Shown: positions 40,001-52,100, numbered from the stretch's first letter. The stretch: DNA of 64,000 nucleotides from Aphelocoma coerulescens (GCF_041296385.1 NW_027184085.1:53659109-53723108); one strand, 5' to 3'. Made by a program: numbers and translations. The notes: a model not told the origin generated them from the sequence alone.

Positions 40001-41338
40001 CAAAAGAGCTTCAGACAAAAGCTGTGAAGTGGATTCATGTGTTTGGTGCTATCTCAGCATGGGAGAGTTTCATCCCCATGCTATCAAATTGCTGCCAGAG
40101 ACCCTAACAAAGTCATTTGGTGAAAGGGCTTGATGCTTTGTACTGGCAGCTGGCAATTCATCCCCCATCTTTTTTCCATTGGCAAGCTTTTTTGGTCAGC
40201 AAAGTGATAGGCATTGAGTGGCACTGTGGCACCATTAGTTGCAAACAAGCTCAGTTTAGGGATGCTTTTTGGTGTGTAAAAAGCCTGTGTGTGTGGTTTC
40301 CTTGTTGCTAACCAGTGTCTAACCTGGCGTACATTGCATGTTTGCAGGGCCCTCGGGAAAATGTTCTTTTATTTCATCTGGGTGGGTTTGCTGTCCAAAC
40401 AGAAAGGTGTCTGCACAGCTTACAGTTGCCACTGCCCAAGCTGGAAGTTGCTGGCACCTTCTTGGCAGGCATGGCTAAAGGTGTGCATGCTGTGTGACCT
40501 GATGCAGAGACCATCACTGAAGAAAAGACGGGAGCAGTATGTTAACAAATAAATACCACAGTGACAGGAGAACCAGTTTGAAAACAGCACTCACTGCATA
40601 GTGCTGGGAAGTCTTATTGTGCTGCCTGTGCTAATCCTGCTCAGTGATGATAAGACATTGGTTTCCACCTCAGTAAAGCAGCCTGGAAAATCTCAGGAGG
40701 CCTGTCTTTGTTCTGACATGATTGGTGTGTAAGGGCTTCCCCAGCAGTGCTTATATTTAACACCTCCCTAACCTTCAAGGAGTTACCATCTTCCTTTAAT
40801 TCAGTACTCCAAATAAAGTACAAGGCATTTAATTTAATTTCTGCATTGAGCTCTGAATTTTGTTCTGGGCTTTGTTCTCCTCAGAGCTTTGGAAAACAGA
40901 GAAAGGAGGGGGGAAGCATTTTAATCGGGGTAGGACTCTTTGGCTTTGACACTATTGAAGCCTGATGAGCCTGTGAATTTCGATTGAATAGAGACCTAAG
41001 AAAAGAAGTAGATCTGTTGAAGGGCAGCATTTCAGTGCAAGAAGGATGTGTGTTTAGGACTTTCCATTACATAATGGGGCTGAAATGGATTAACAAGACC
41101 CAGGCTTTCTTTTTCTTGGGAATTGGTGCCTGCCCCACTCTTTTTCTATTACTGATGCTTCAGTCACAGCACTCACAGAAAGGTTTTCTTTGTTTTTATT
41201 AGTTTGAGAAGTAAATTGCAGCATTGTTTCTCCTGATCAAGAGATTGATTAGTCAGAGGTCTCTAGCTGAAGGCAAAAAATGTTCCTCATTATCAACCCT
41301 AAATGTAAATGTATCTGCCAAGCAGAGTTTCAGATGGT

Positions 41339-41364
41339 GGGGGGCTGGGGCTGGGGCTTGGGGG
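41339..41364 (+). promoter_or_regulatory. G-quadruplex motif in the LPAR1 intron
   Basis: The pattern is G6-CT-G4-CT-G4-CTT-G5: four G runs of at least four with loops of two to three bases on the sense strand, ending about 221 bases before the last exon. This satisfies the standard criterion for an intramolecular G-quadruplex. A role in splicing of the final exon is possible but only inferred. Confidence 0.7.
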
Positions 41365-41560
41365 TGTGTCTTGCTCTTTTGATGTGCTGCCCATAACTAT
41401 TTACAGATCTTTGAAAGGCATCCCTCTCATCAGGTCAATGAAAATAGAGTGTGGGAACAATGCTCTTGAAAGAGAAAATTAGCCATTTCTGCTTCTGGCT
41501 GGATGGTTCTTGTGGTGTTTTGACAAGTAATGATGCATTAGTATATTTGTGGAGTTTGTG

Positions 41561-41585
41561 TTTTGTCCATTCTTTCTCTTTTTAG
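41561..41585 (+). promoter_or_regulatory. LPAR1: 3' splice site of the last LPAR1 exon
   Basis: A pyrimidine-rich tract (TTTTGTCCATTCTTTCTC then TTTTTAG) ends in AG at 41585. The exon continues GT GCT TTC ATA, completing Gly247 and reading Ala-Phe-Ile. The open frame that continues upstream to 41549 is intronic. Confidence 0.93.
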
Positions 41586-41887
41586 GTGCTTTCATAATCT
41601 GCTGGACCCCAGGTTTAGTCTTGCTGCTCCTTGATGTTTGCTGTCCCCAGTGCAATGTCCTGGCCTATGAAAAATTCTTCCTGCTCCTGGCAGAGTTCAA
41701 CTCTGCCATGAACCCCATCATCTACTCCTACCGGGACAAGGAAATGAGTGCGACGTTCAAGCAGATCCTCTGCTGCCAGCGCAGTGAGAGCACCAATGGC
41801 CCCACCGAAGGCTCGGATCGGTCAGCATCCTCCCTCAACCACACCATCTTGGCTGGTGTCCACAGCAACGACCACTCCGTGGTGTGA
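41586..41887 (+). CDS. LPAR1: LPAR1, last coding exon (TM6, TM7, cytoplasmic tail)
   Basis: Joined to 11724, this exon encodes residues 247-346 and ends at TGA (41885-41887). It holds the rest of TM6 with C252-W253-T254-P255; extracellular loop 3 with C266 and C269, the known third disulfide pair; and E275 and K276, matching LPA headgroup contacts. TM7 follows with N289-P290-I291-I292-Y293 (NPxxY), then C309-C310 in the proximal tail as the likely palmitoylation site. A Ser/Thr-rich tail ends in H-S-V-V, a class I PDZ ligand that in mammals binds PDZ-RhoGEF/LARG-type partners. The total of 346 residues equals mammalian LPAR1 (364) minus its 18-residue first-exon segment. From memory, tail residues around 315-317 (S-T-N) and K305 differ from human, consistent with ordinary divergence. 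Confidence 0.98.
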
Positions 41888-42640
41888 AACCACAGCCAGC
41901 CGTGTGACCAGCAAAGAGCAGCAGGCGACGCCGCAGGGCGGGGCAGGTGCATGGCCCCAGGGAAGGTAACCCACTCACGTTTTCTCAAACACTAATGGAC
42001 TACAAGCGCATCTTTTCCAGGGGGCCTGACGCACCAGCACAGACCGCCCTGTCCACAGGACTGGCCATGCTGCAAGGCCTTTGATTCCTACTTCAAAAAA
42101 GCAGAACATAGTTGCTTTGCAGCAGAGGTCATCGATAGCCCATGAAAAGCCTTGCTGAGACTTTGTTGGACTTTGCTGCATCTTGGTGCCAGTCTGAATC
42201 AACTCTGATTAATTAAGCTTATACCTGCTTCACTGCATTTACATGTAGCCACTTAGTATTTTTAAAAAGGGAGTAAAGGGGATAAAAATATGCCTATCAT
42301 TTAATAGACATGTAATATGTATCACCATCAGCATGCTTGTGATGAACATTTTCTGTGCAGGGAGTAAAACTGTGCTGTAGTCCTTGTATCCTTAGCCACA
42401 CTGTCATAACTACAGTAAAAAGAATTTTTTTCTAACACAGGCAACAGGAAGAGGAGGGAAACTGACTCTTCTTACCTTCATTACCGGCGTTAGAGAATGC
42501 ATGTTCTGTGTGTATGCAGATTGTTTTAATTATGAAAAAAAAAAAAAAAGCTCTTTGTAAAGTCTGCCGGAAAGTAGAAAAGTATAGACTGTATTCCAGT
42601 GTTTGTTTAGATTATGAAATAAACATACTTTAGTCACAAT
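41888..42640 (+). other. LPAR1: LPAR1 3' UTR (proximal form)
   Basis: Non-coding sequence after the stop, leading to AATAAA at 42618. It is moderately GC-rich for the first 100 bases and then AT-rich, with an A15 run at 42534-42549. The end point is estimated as about 17 bases past the hexamer. A longer form ending at a distal signal is possible. No open frame here is credible. Confidence 0.65.
42618..42623 (+). terminator. LPAR1: Poly(A) signal of LPAR1
   Basis: AATAAA, 731 bases past the stop codon, followed about 27 bases later by a T-rich GGTTCTTCTTTG element. This is the first canonical hexamer after the stop. Confidence 0.65.
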
Positions 42641-43360
42641 GTATATAAGGTTCTTCTTTGAAGTACGGTATGAAATATGTAACATGTGAGGGGTACCAAG
42701 TTTTTTATGGATAAGCTCTTAAAGTAGAACACATCCCTAAGGCTCTTAAAGGGCTACAGTCAGGTTGGTAGATTGCAAAAATTGTATTTATTGCATATTC
42801 TTGGAATGCTTTTCTTGTTCATGGCAAAAAGCATATGCATTTTTAATGGGAAAAAAAAAGCTATGTTTTTATGGAACCTTTCTTGTAATTGAAAACAAAA
42901 CACCTTCTGCATTTTTGCACTGAGAAATATTTGGAGAGTACTGTTCAAATTATACACCCTTCATTTCAAAAGCAGTGGGCCGCTAAGAACCAAGGCACAA
43001 TTTTATTTTGTAAAGCCAAGACTTTACAAGGTAGTAATCTATTGCAAATGACTGGACCATGCTACAGATAGTAGCCACACATGTACACTGTTATAAAAAC
43101 CTAAGCTAACAGGTGGGGTTTTTTTTCATATGAGACTGTTTTGAAGAGAAATGTCATTCATGTGAATATTGGTTGCGAAGAATCAGTGATACTAAACAAA
43201 ACTCCTTAACAGGAGCAAATGTGAGCAAAGGTGGGATCTTGCTGATAAAAAACTTGGGACCTCTTTCTAGGAAACTGTGTGTTCTCCTAACAATGTAAAA
43301 TACATCAACAGTAAATTCCTGGCACTGTTTTCATCATTGTAATTTGTCTCTATAACAAAA

Positions 43361-43472
43361 AGAAACAAACAAACAAACAAAACAAAAAAAACAATTAAAA
43401 AAGAAAAAAAAAACCTACAAAACCCACACTCACAAAAAAATAACTCCACAAAACAAAACAAAACAAAACCCC
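43361..43472. repeat. A-rich (AAAC)n-type low-complexity tract
   Basis: About 110 bases almost free of G and T, with AAAC and AAAAC units at both ends (AAACAAACAAACAAAACAAA near the start, four AAAAC units before the final CCCC). It lies about 1.5 kb after the LPAR1 stop, on the strand that would be transcribed if a longer UTR is used. Confidence 0.85.
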
Positions 43473-43711
43473 AGAGATGTATATCATTAATTGTACCGTA
43501 CTGGAATGTAACTTAAGGGACGATATTCTCCCATTTGAGCAGGGAGAAAATGGAGGGTAGAGGGTCAGCCCAGCAAAATCCAGTGTTTTCTGGATCTCTT
43601 GCTTTGAGGAGATGCTCAGGTTTTATGCTTCCAAGCATGAAATAGCTTGGAATAGGCAGTTCCTTGCTGAGCGAAGGAAGAGAAACAAGTGAACAAAACC
43701 TGCCTCCACTG

Positions 43712-43717
43712 AATAAA
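43712..43717 (+). terminator. Possible distal poly(A) signal
   Basis: AATAAA about 1.8 kb past the stop; another follows at 43815-43820. Either could serve a long LPAR1 3' UTR form. Chance occurrence in AT-rich sequence is equally plausible. Confidence 0.25.
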
Positions 43718-46700
43718 GTGAGAGTTTTGACACTGCTTTCAGTAAAACTGAAATCCACCTGAATTGTCGAGCTAATTTTGTGTGGACACTGTGGAAGGTA
43801 GAGTAGGCAGAGAGAATAAACATAACGTTATCTGCCAGTTGACCAAGGATTTGAATATATCCACTTACTTTGAACAAAACTAGTCTTTTTTTCTGACTGT
43901 ATTTGAGAGCAAGTGAAAGTACAGGTTGATTTGGTTTTATTCACAGAACTGTACTTAGAAACAGAAGAACAGGCTGTATGAACTTTTTCATTTAAAAGCA
44001 TCTGCTTGCTAATCCACTCATAATTTTTCCTTAGCGCCTGCTTGATATGAACTAGTGCAGGTAAGCAGAAAAAAGGAGAGGGTAAGACTGCCTCCAAGGC
44101 AGGGCACATCTGACTGAAAAACAATTTCCTTTTCTCAAGAGTCCTTGGAGTTCCTTTCTTCCTTGGATCCAGGAAGAGCACTTTTTCCTGTCCCTAACAT
44201 CCCCACAGAAGTAGAAGATCACAGACACTATATTCTAGGGTTTGGGGATTTTTGGGCTCTGGGGTTGCCCTTTCCAAGTGTCCTTCTCACTGCTGTTTGC
44301 ATGCTTTTATTGAATCTCATCCAGATAGGGTGGGAGGATGATGTCACAAAATAGCAGCAAATCATTCACCCTAGTTTAACCTGCTGGAAGTGTGGTGGGT
44401 TTTGCGAAGCCATGGGTGAGTAATTTGAAAACAGGGGTGGTGTGGTTGTTCGAGACATGGGTGGGTCCAGAGGCCCCTTGTGAAGACACATGCCCAAGGA
44501 GGTTTTCTGTCATCATTGTGATTGTGACAGATGGTAGTTGCTGTCCAGGTATATTGATCAACCCAAGGAGGCACTCAATAATTCGAGAAGCTGAACCTTT
44601 TGAACTCTTGGGAGCAGTTAAATTTCTGTTGTCAGGTATATTAATCCAGGAGCATGTCTGACAGCAGGTGGCTTTTCTTCTAATAGGTGAAGTGCAATGT
44701 TTCAGATCAAATGCAACAGGAGGAACGTTGCTTGTGCAATTCTGCTAAAGGAACTCAGCATGTGACTGCTGTATAAAAATTTGATTAGTGCTTTGTGTTG
44801 TTGACATGTTGTCCCTATATCCTTAAGAAATCTGATCTGTGAATTGAGTGGTTCTTTGCAAGCTAATGAAATTACAGCTCCAGTGAGCAAAGAGAATAAA
44901 AACCAGAGCCTGGAATAGAAGGATTCATTTGCTGCGTTCCTTAGAATGGTTCCCATACCATTTGTTTTCATCTCAGAATTTTTTTAAGTTTTGCTCTTCT
45001 ATTCAGATTTTCCAGCCTCATTGTGCAGTTGTAGAACTCACTTCTGCTATGTGAAAACATGGTGCAAAGTACTTAGGGAAAAAAATTGCCCCACTTATTT
45101 TTACTTATCTCAAATTCTTCAAAAGGTTTTAGAAGACTTCTTAAAATACCAACGATCCTCCCACAGTCATTAAAATTCTTCTGTTGCTGACTGCCTCTGG
45201 TCCAAGTAAATCCTCTTGAAGTTCAAATGTAATGGTGTTTGTGTCAGCAATTGTAGTGGTGGGGAGTTCTGTATTAAAAGGAACATCATTTGCAGATCAA
45301 GGAAAATGTGTTTTCCTACTTCATGTATTTTCTGTGGCAGTATAAGTCTGAAAACTAATTAAAAAGATGGCCTTTGAATTTTAATTCCCTGTTACTGTGA
45401 TATATAGGGAGGCTGGGTGACCCATGGTCAAAAAAAGCACAGCTTTTATATAAACAGTTGAAAATATATTCTATTTGTGTTTGACACATTGGTTTTCTTG
45501 TCAGCACCTTTTTTTGTTCTGAGTTTTCTGAGATCCCTTGGCAGCTTCAGGCTGGCTTCTGACTGAGATGCTAAAAGCTGGGCAGATAGAAGAGAGGGGC
45601 AGACCAAAAAAAAGGCTTTTTCAGTGATTCCTTGAAATAAGCATATCTCTCTGTCCGTAGTGCACCAGTAACAGAGTTTTTTAAATAGCTGCCACAAGAT
45701 TCACCATTGTTTGTTTTAACTCTGCCCTTGCCAGAGAGTCACAGCTGTAGCAGCATTTAAACAAACAGGAAACAAAGGCTCAGAGTAGGCCACGTGATGA
45801 AAAGGACCAAGGGCAGGCCTGCTATCTTCATGGGGCAAACTAAGCCTGGGCAACTTGGATGTCAACGAGGAAAGGACATGTCTTATGTCCAGTGTTTGAG
45901 TTTTCCGTCCTCTCGAGACTAAGTAACTTCTCAATAGCAGCATAAATTTGTCCCAGATGGGATTGCACTGAAATGAAACTTTTTGAGTCACCTATGCACT
46001 ATGTCTTTTGGTCTGTACTAGCGTACTGGGCAGGGGTTTAACCATGGCCAGTCTGGGTCCCAGGAGCAGTGTGTCAGGGAAAACTCAAGTGGGCTCTGCT
46101 TCTGAAGCAGGTTTTGTAGCTTTTTCTGACCTTTGTGTTGCCCCAGAAGTATGCTACCAGATACCATACTTAACTGTTGTAAAGCCATCTGGGGTTTCTG
46201 TCTGTGACACTGCTGCAGCCAGATCTGTCTGCAGTAGGTGTCCATGGACAAAAAACACGCAGCTTCTTCTGTGAAAGAAATAAAATTCTACCCTGTAGAT
46301 TGCTCTTCCCAGGTAGGATTAAAAAGAACACCACCAGATGGAGAGGCTTTGATGCAAACATCCCTGGTCTGGTTTTCTGTGTGAATCAAGGTGACGCAAA
46401 GCAGAGCTGGCAAAGGCATTTCTCTAGTGCATTGTCCCCACCTTGTGAGGAGGCGTGACCTCATCCCCAGTGTCCCTGTCATTGCCCTGTCATTGCTCTG
46501 GGTCCCTTCTGACCATGAGACTGGAGGTAGCTGGCAGAGGTCAGTCTTAGCAAACTGGCCGGTTTTTTCCACTTGCTGCAGAGGTAAATACTGGCTTTTC
46601 CTTTTTCTGGTCCTGTTAAGGGCTTTCCTGTTACTGCAAGTGTACCTGTTATGCCCTTTCCAGCCAGTTCTTGCTGTGAGCCATCAATCTGTGCTACCCA

Positions 46701-46966
46701 GTGTTGTCTGTAGGGAGGGGATTTGCAACTGCAATCTCATTTGTTCAGACAAATTCCTTGGGCTTTACCATTTGATTGGGAAGGCCACTTCCAATAGAGA
46801 GTTAGCTTAAAAAGTATTAACACCCACACCTGCCCAGCCACGGCGCCTTAAAAAAATGTGCCTGTATCTCTCCTTCCATTTTCCTCTCTTAGAGGGTTTT
46901 CCAAGAAGTTATTCACCCAGCTCCTCTTTTCTAAATCTTTCAGGGATGAAAAAAAGAAGCTGATAT

Positions 46967-47060
46967 GTAAGGAAAACAAACAAAACACCCAAACAAAAAC
47001 AAAAAAATTACAACAAAACCCTCACAAAACAAACAAACTAAAAAAACCCACAAGAAAAAC
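46967..47060. repeat. Second A-rich (AAAC)n-type low-complexity tract
   Basis: About 95 bases of A with interspersed C (units such as AAACAAAACACCC, AAACAAAAAC, AAACAAAC) and almost no G. It resembles the tract at 43361 in composition and orientation. No retroposon was recognised immediately upstream. Confidence 0.8.
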
Positions 47061-47675
47061 ATGAACACAAGGCTATTAAACTATGCTGCTGTCTTCTGTG
47101 GTACGTGGAAATCCAACACACTGATAGCTGCCAGCATTTTAACAAGAGCCTCCATGAAATGTTCCCGTTTGCCTGTGATAAAATTCTGATAACCAGAAGT
47201 GTATGTGGGAGACTCAGGAATCTGTTAATTTTTCCTGTTTAAATAAAGCTGTGTTTGTAATTCAAAAGTATTGAGAGAGCCAATGAGGTTTGGCAAACAA
47301 TTTTGTTACTAAGTGCACTTACTGTAAATGTTTAGAGGTTGTATCTAGTACAATAAAGTATTTGGCATGTGTAATATGGAGTGTGAAAGAAATACCCTTT
47401 TTCGGGAGACCTGGTATTTTTTGGATGTGGAGGGGAATTATTCAAAAACCACTGTACGAGGCACAGGCTTGTCTCTTCCAGGAGATAGCATAGGGCTAAA
47501 ACACAGGGACAGCAAAAGGACAGATTATTTCCAGTAAACCATTTAATCCATTCTGTTTGTGATTCTTAGGTGCCCACCTTCCTTTCTTTGAAGTCCACAT
47601 TTCCACCATTTAACCTCAGGCTTCATCTTGTTGCTGTAGAGAAAACTCTTCCTTCACAGAGAAAACAAATTACTG

Positions 47676-47760
47676 CTTCTTTTCCCTGTCCGTCTTCCTT
47701 CCTTTCTCCCTCTGCTTTCTTCCTTTCCTTTTGCCCTTCACCTTCCTTTCCTTTTTGCTC
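47676..47760. repeat. Pyrimidine-rich (TTCC)n-like tract
   Basis: About 85 bases dominated by C and T with imperfect TTCC/TTCCTTTCC units; a polypurine strand lies opposite. Low-complexity sequence. The open frame across it (47570-47806) is a compositional artefact. Confidence 0.75.
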
Positions 47761-48942
47761 TGCAAGGACATGTTTCTCCTACAATGTGTCCCCAGTTTGG
47801 ATTTAACCATAAAAAGTTAACTAAACCAAATTTGATTGGCTTATGTATAGGAATGGATGTGTCCACATAAAGATCTGCATAGCCATAGGAAGGAGGCAGG
47901 AGTGAAATAACATTATTCTTTCAGTGCCGTTTAAGTATAGCTCTTTAAGACTCTATTTTTGTGCTAACTCCTATTTCATGTTTTGAAGAGGACTTATGTA
48001 AAGGGTTCATTAGCCCCCTGCCTTTTGTTAGAGAGGCCAATCACTTACACACTGATGGAAGCCAAGTGTCTGCTTCAGCAAAATGACAGAAAAAGAAGTT
48101 GGTGTTCCTAATCACTCTAAGCATTATTAAGGACAAAAATAAAAAATGAGAAGAGTTCAAGTTTTTTCATCTCCCCAGATCCTGGTGATTCATGACTAAT
48201 GCCCTGGTGCTGGGCTTTCCATGGCATGGCATGTGTAATGTAAAGTAGTCCCATAGAGCTTGATTGCTGGACATAATGAGCAGAAAGACAAAATACACAA
48301 TTGCAAAATAAATCATGTCTCATGAAAATGCACTGCAATACCTCTGGGATTTTCTGCTTAAGCCCTGGATCACCATTTGCTGGGAAAGCCAGACTGTTTA
48401 TATGGCGATCTGTTAACATTAAATACACAACACGTGCAGCGCCGCAGCTCGCAGCCTTGGCGTGCAGTAGGAGACACAGAGCAGGAGCTCTGAGAGCAGA
48501 GAGCCAGCACATTTGAAATCACAATGCCCAGAGCCTGCAGTGCACTTCCCTGCATCACCTGGGCTAACATTCCCATCTTGCTTTGTGCCTTTTTGTGCCC
48601 CTTCAGGACAGGTGTGTCTGGGTGAGCAGCACTGCCTCGCATGAGCTGGACCCAGCAGGAGCAGATGCAATCAGCCTCTTTCATGTTTATCTAAAGCCTT
48701 TCTCCCCTTAACTGCTCAGGCTTCACATGGTTATGGATCTGCTGCTCCCCCTCTAGTCCTTGCATGCCCAACCTCTTGCTGAACATTCTTGTCACCTCTC
48801 AGCATCCTTCCAGTTCCTCAGTTGTGTTGCCTTTCCCTGTGCCTTCTCCAGAAAGCTTAAACCATCTTTGTGGAAAGCTCGAGGTGACAGCCAGGTGTTT
48901 TACACCACAGATACAGTTCCTCTGTAGTTCTCTGGAGTACAG

Positions 48943-49196
48943 GATGGAAATGGAGTTAAAGTCAGTTGGCAGTATATCACAAGTGGTGTTCCCCACGGCC
49001 TAGTTTTGGAGCCAGTTTGGTTTAGTATCTTCATCAATGATGTCTTAAGGGTTTCACTATCCCTGGAGATATTTAAAAGATGTGTAGATTTGGCACTTAG
49101 GGGCATGGATTGCTCCTGCGCGACAGTGGTAGGTTAAGGGTTACAGTCAATGATCTTAAAGATCTTTTATAACCGAAACAATTCTATGATTCTATG
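48943..49196 (+). mobile_element. CR1 LINE fragment with a large internal deletion
   Basis: Positions 48943 to about 49035 match the CR1 ORF2 reverse-transcriptase region (AATGGAGTTAAAGTCAGTTGG, then CACAAGTGGTGTTCCCCAC, then ATCTTCATCAATGATG). The sequence then jumps straight to the CR1 3' untranslated end, with CCCTGGAGATATTTAAAAGA followed by the TGATCTTAAAGATCTTTTAT block and two ATTCTATG octamers at 49181-49196. The intervening part of ORF2 is missing. Diverged and inactive. Confidence 0.9.
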
Positions 49197-52100
49197 GGAA
49201 ATAAGTAAATACAATATATAGAGAACAAGGAAGTGGAAAATTGTGAGAAGGAAGGGACAACACAGAAGACACTCCCCTACCTTCTGTGCAGAATTTGGTT
49301 TATGACCCTTTCAAAGGCTTTCTGGTAAGTTCAGGAAATAATTCTTGGTTGTGGCTTTTGTTCAAGAGGAAAGAATAATACCCCTTCCATGGCATTACTT
49401 TTTTTGTCTCTGATGGAAGACTTTGTTGTTTTAGGTGTATCTAGTTTATTAAGAGATCAAAAGGCCAATTGAAACAAGGAGAAGCCTTCCCATTTACCAC
49501 CCACACTGAGCACAAAATTAAACTGTTTTTAAATAAATAGTGTTCTACCACTCAAAAAATTGAAGGATGTGTCAAGGATCACTGATATAGGTTGGGGTTT
49601 TTCTACTCTGTTTTTCCAAAGTTCATGATATCTGTATATTTTGCTGCTTACTCTGCCACCGATTTTAAAGTTTGTACATTCTTCTTGTCCTCAAGTGTCT
49701 CTTTGCAATCCTGCTTTTCAAAATATGTAAACACTCCTTAGTTCAAGGGAGTTACTCAAAAATGTGCCTGATATGAGCTACTCCAGCTGCTACTGCCTTC
49801 CAGACCTCTCTACTGTCTGATCACAGTGAGGGCTGATTTTGAGACACAAATATATGCTAGAAAGTGACAATTATTTTGTTTAGAAATTCTTGTGTCAGGG
49901 AAAATGTTTGTATCATACTTATGTCCCTACAGCTAGTGCAATGTGCTTCAGGCAAGCTGGCTGCCCATATGGTGTTTCTTAAAGAGACTCATCAGGAAAA
50001 CAGGCTTTCCTGAGCTGGACTGGGTTAAGGGTTTGGAAAAGGTGACTGACTTTTATTTTTGAAACATCATTTCTACATCTTTGCATGAACATGCTTAGAG
50101 GTGAGCTGCTGTTTAGTCTTCAGATCATCTGTCCTTCCTCCTGCTGTTCAGACATATGCACACTCCTGTCCGTGCCCCTGAAAAAGCCTGCATATTTTCC
50201 ATAAAGTGCAAAACCTGTTTTTCAGTCCACATGCTGAAAAGCACAAGGCATCCACACCTGATCTACCAGAGGGACTGCACAGGAAAGTGGGAACTGTGGG
50301 GCCCTTGAATGTCAGACCTCTTTTCTTGATAGCTGGACACATGAACATTCTGAGCTGTGATGTCTCTTTTGGTCTGAGAACACCAGACATGTTTAGTAAC
50401 ATTCTAAGGGCACATATAAAACACAGTTGTGACACAGGCAGTGATTTTGCTTAGACAAACTCCATCAAAACTTGCAGGATTGGAAAACTTTCACTTGAAA
50501 GGTATATTTTTTTGATTTCTATTTTTTATTTCTGTGCAGAAAACTGAAAGACAGTGGGCAGCATTACTTATCTTTTTTTTGTAAACAGAACATACCCTGA
50601 ATCTAAGTAAATGTTCCAAAATCCAGGAAAAGTACAAAGAACAAGACTAAAGGGAGAAACTACTTTTTTTAAATAGCAATCCATAGATGACAGCTTCTTT
50701 TTTCGAACAAACCATGTTAAACCTAGCTGCTGCAGGAAGATTACTGTGCTTGAAAACTGCTGCCAGCTTCTGAACCTGACCTGCACCCTGTGAGCTCAGG
50801 GGTGCAGTCAGGGAGGTTTTGTTCACCCCCCTGCCATGGCTGCGGTGGTGTAGAGGGCAGCAGGGACCAAAGAGGCTGTGGAGGAGGGGTCACCTTGTGT
50901 CTCTGGGGTGTGAAGTCAGCCCAGGTGGGCAACTGTGCCAGGGCAGCCCTGCCAGGAGTAGCAGCCACAGGTGAGCCACAGAGCCATGTGGCAAGAGGGA
51001 CATGGCAAAAAATGTTTGCAAGTAGTTATATGAAATGGAACCAAGCTGGATTACCCTCTTGTCTGCCTCTAGCACTTTACAAAGAGGTGGAATCTCTGGG
51101 GGGATACAGCAGAACACCACTAAATTGGGATTGAAGGAACTATATGGTCATAATGAACTTTTAAGGTGGATTGTAAGGATTCAAGACCTGGCCCATAGAG
51201 CAAGGATATAAATTTTGTCTGGGATGAGGCTTGTTGTCAGGAGATATCACAGTGCTCCACAGTGAACTCAGGATGGGATCCTCTGCACGGTCCTTAAATT
51301 GTGCTTCATGGCTGTAACTCAGCTAAAAAGGACAGGTCAAATGACATATATGGCTTCGACGATATGAGAGGGTCTTTCCAGGAGAGTGTTAAAAATGGCA
51401 GCCTGGTGGCCCCTTTGCCTCTCCAGTGACTCCTGGACAGTGGAGATCTCTGGCTTGCGTTGCCTGGCCCAAAGGCTGAGCTGTGGCAACAGAAGCCATC
51501 CCACAGCAGGTGTTGCCAGCAGGATGTGTGTATCCTGCACACAGAAGCAGGGTGTGGGATTCTCTTTCTCTCTAGCATTTGAATAGCATTTTAAAAGTTT
51601 ATTGCAGCATAGTAACAACCAAGGTAGACATTTTATTTATTAGTGAGCAGACACCAGGCAGTGGCATAAGAAAAAACATCTAAGTCATCTATGCAAAATT
51701 CAAGCTCTTGCTTTTTCTACTCATTTCCAATGAATGGTAGTATAAAAGTGCTTGTAGCACTGTTGTTTGTTTTTTTCTCTTGATGTCTGTGCTCTGTTCT
51801 TTTACTTGCAAGACTAGCATTTCACAAAGATGAATAAGAACCAAGTTTTATCAGAGTAATTTGGCTCTTAAAAAGTCAAAAACAGTTTTCTTCACAAGTG
51901 CCCTAAATATGCACAAATGTGGCTGCATTCATTTTACTGAGTTTGATAGAAGCAACACAAGTCAGCTTGTGTCAAGATATCTGTGCTAGTCTCCTGTTGC
52001 TTGTGACAGACCAGGTTAATCTGGTTCAGGAACTAAAAGAAACTGCACTAGTAAAAGGCACCTTTGTTCCAGTGTCTTGTATTTCTGTCTGACGGTGCAA

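Larger units (their letters stand above)
11725..41585 (+). other. LPAR1: LPAR1 intron (29,861 bp) splitting TM6
   Basis: It runs from GTAAGT to TTTTTAG and is phase 1, splitting a Gly codon (G at 11724, GT at 41586-41587). The joined reading, V-I-V-L-G-A-F-I-I-C-W-T-P, restores TM6 exactly. I found no additional exon: open frames inside are short, unlike known proteins and lack matching splice context. Recognisable contents are a (CA)n microsatellite at 22849, a sense-strand CR1 fragment at 32655, a triplicated acceptor-like repeat at 34014, a CpG-enriched segment near 15050 and a G-quadruplex motif at 41339. The rest is unique-looking AT-rich sequence. Confidence 0.93.
42660..48942. other. 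Non-coding sequence downstream of LPAR1
   Basis: No gene is supported here. Open frames (the longest about 139 codons, at 46391-46810) lack recognisable domains, splice context and strand-specific bias. It contains two A-rich low-complexity tracts and one pyrimidine tract, listed separately. The first kilobase could be part of a long LPAR1 3' UTR. Confidence 0.55.

Noticed and set aside
41549..41585. Met-containing extension before the last LPAR1 exon
   Set aside because: It is the polypyrimidine tract and acceptor of the intron, not coding; the spliced frame restores TM6 exactly.
46391..46810. 139-codon plus-strand open frame downstream of LPAR1
   Set aside because: No domain, no promoter or splice context, and competing minus-strand frames.
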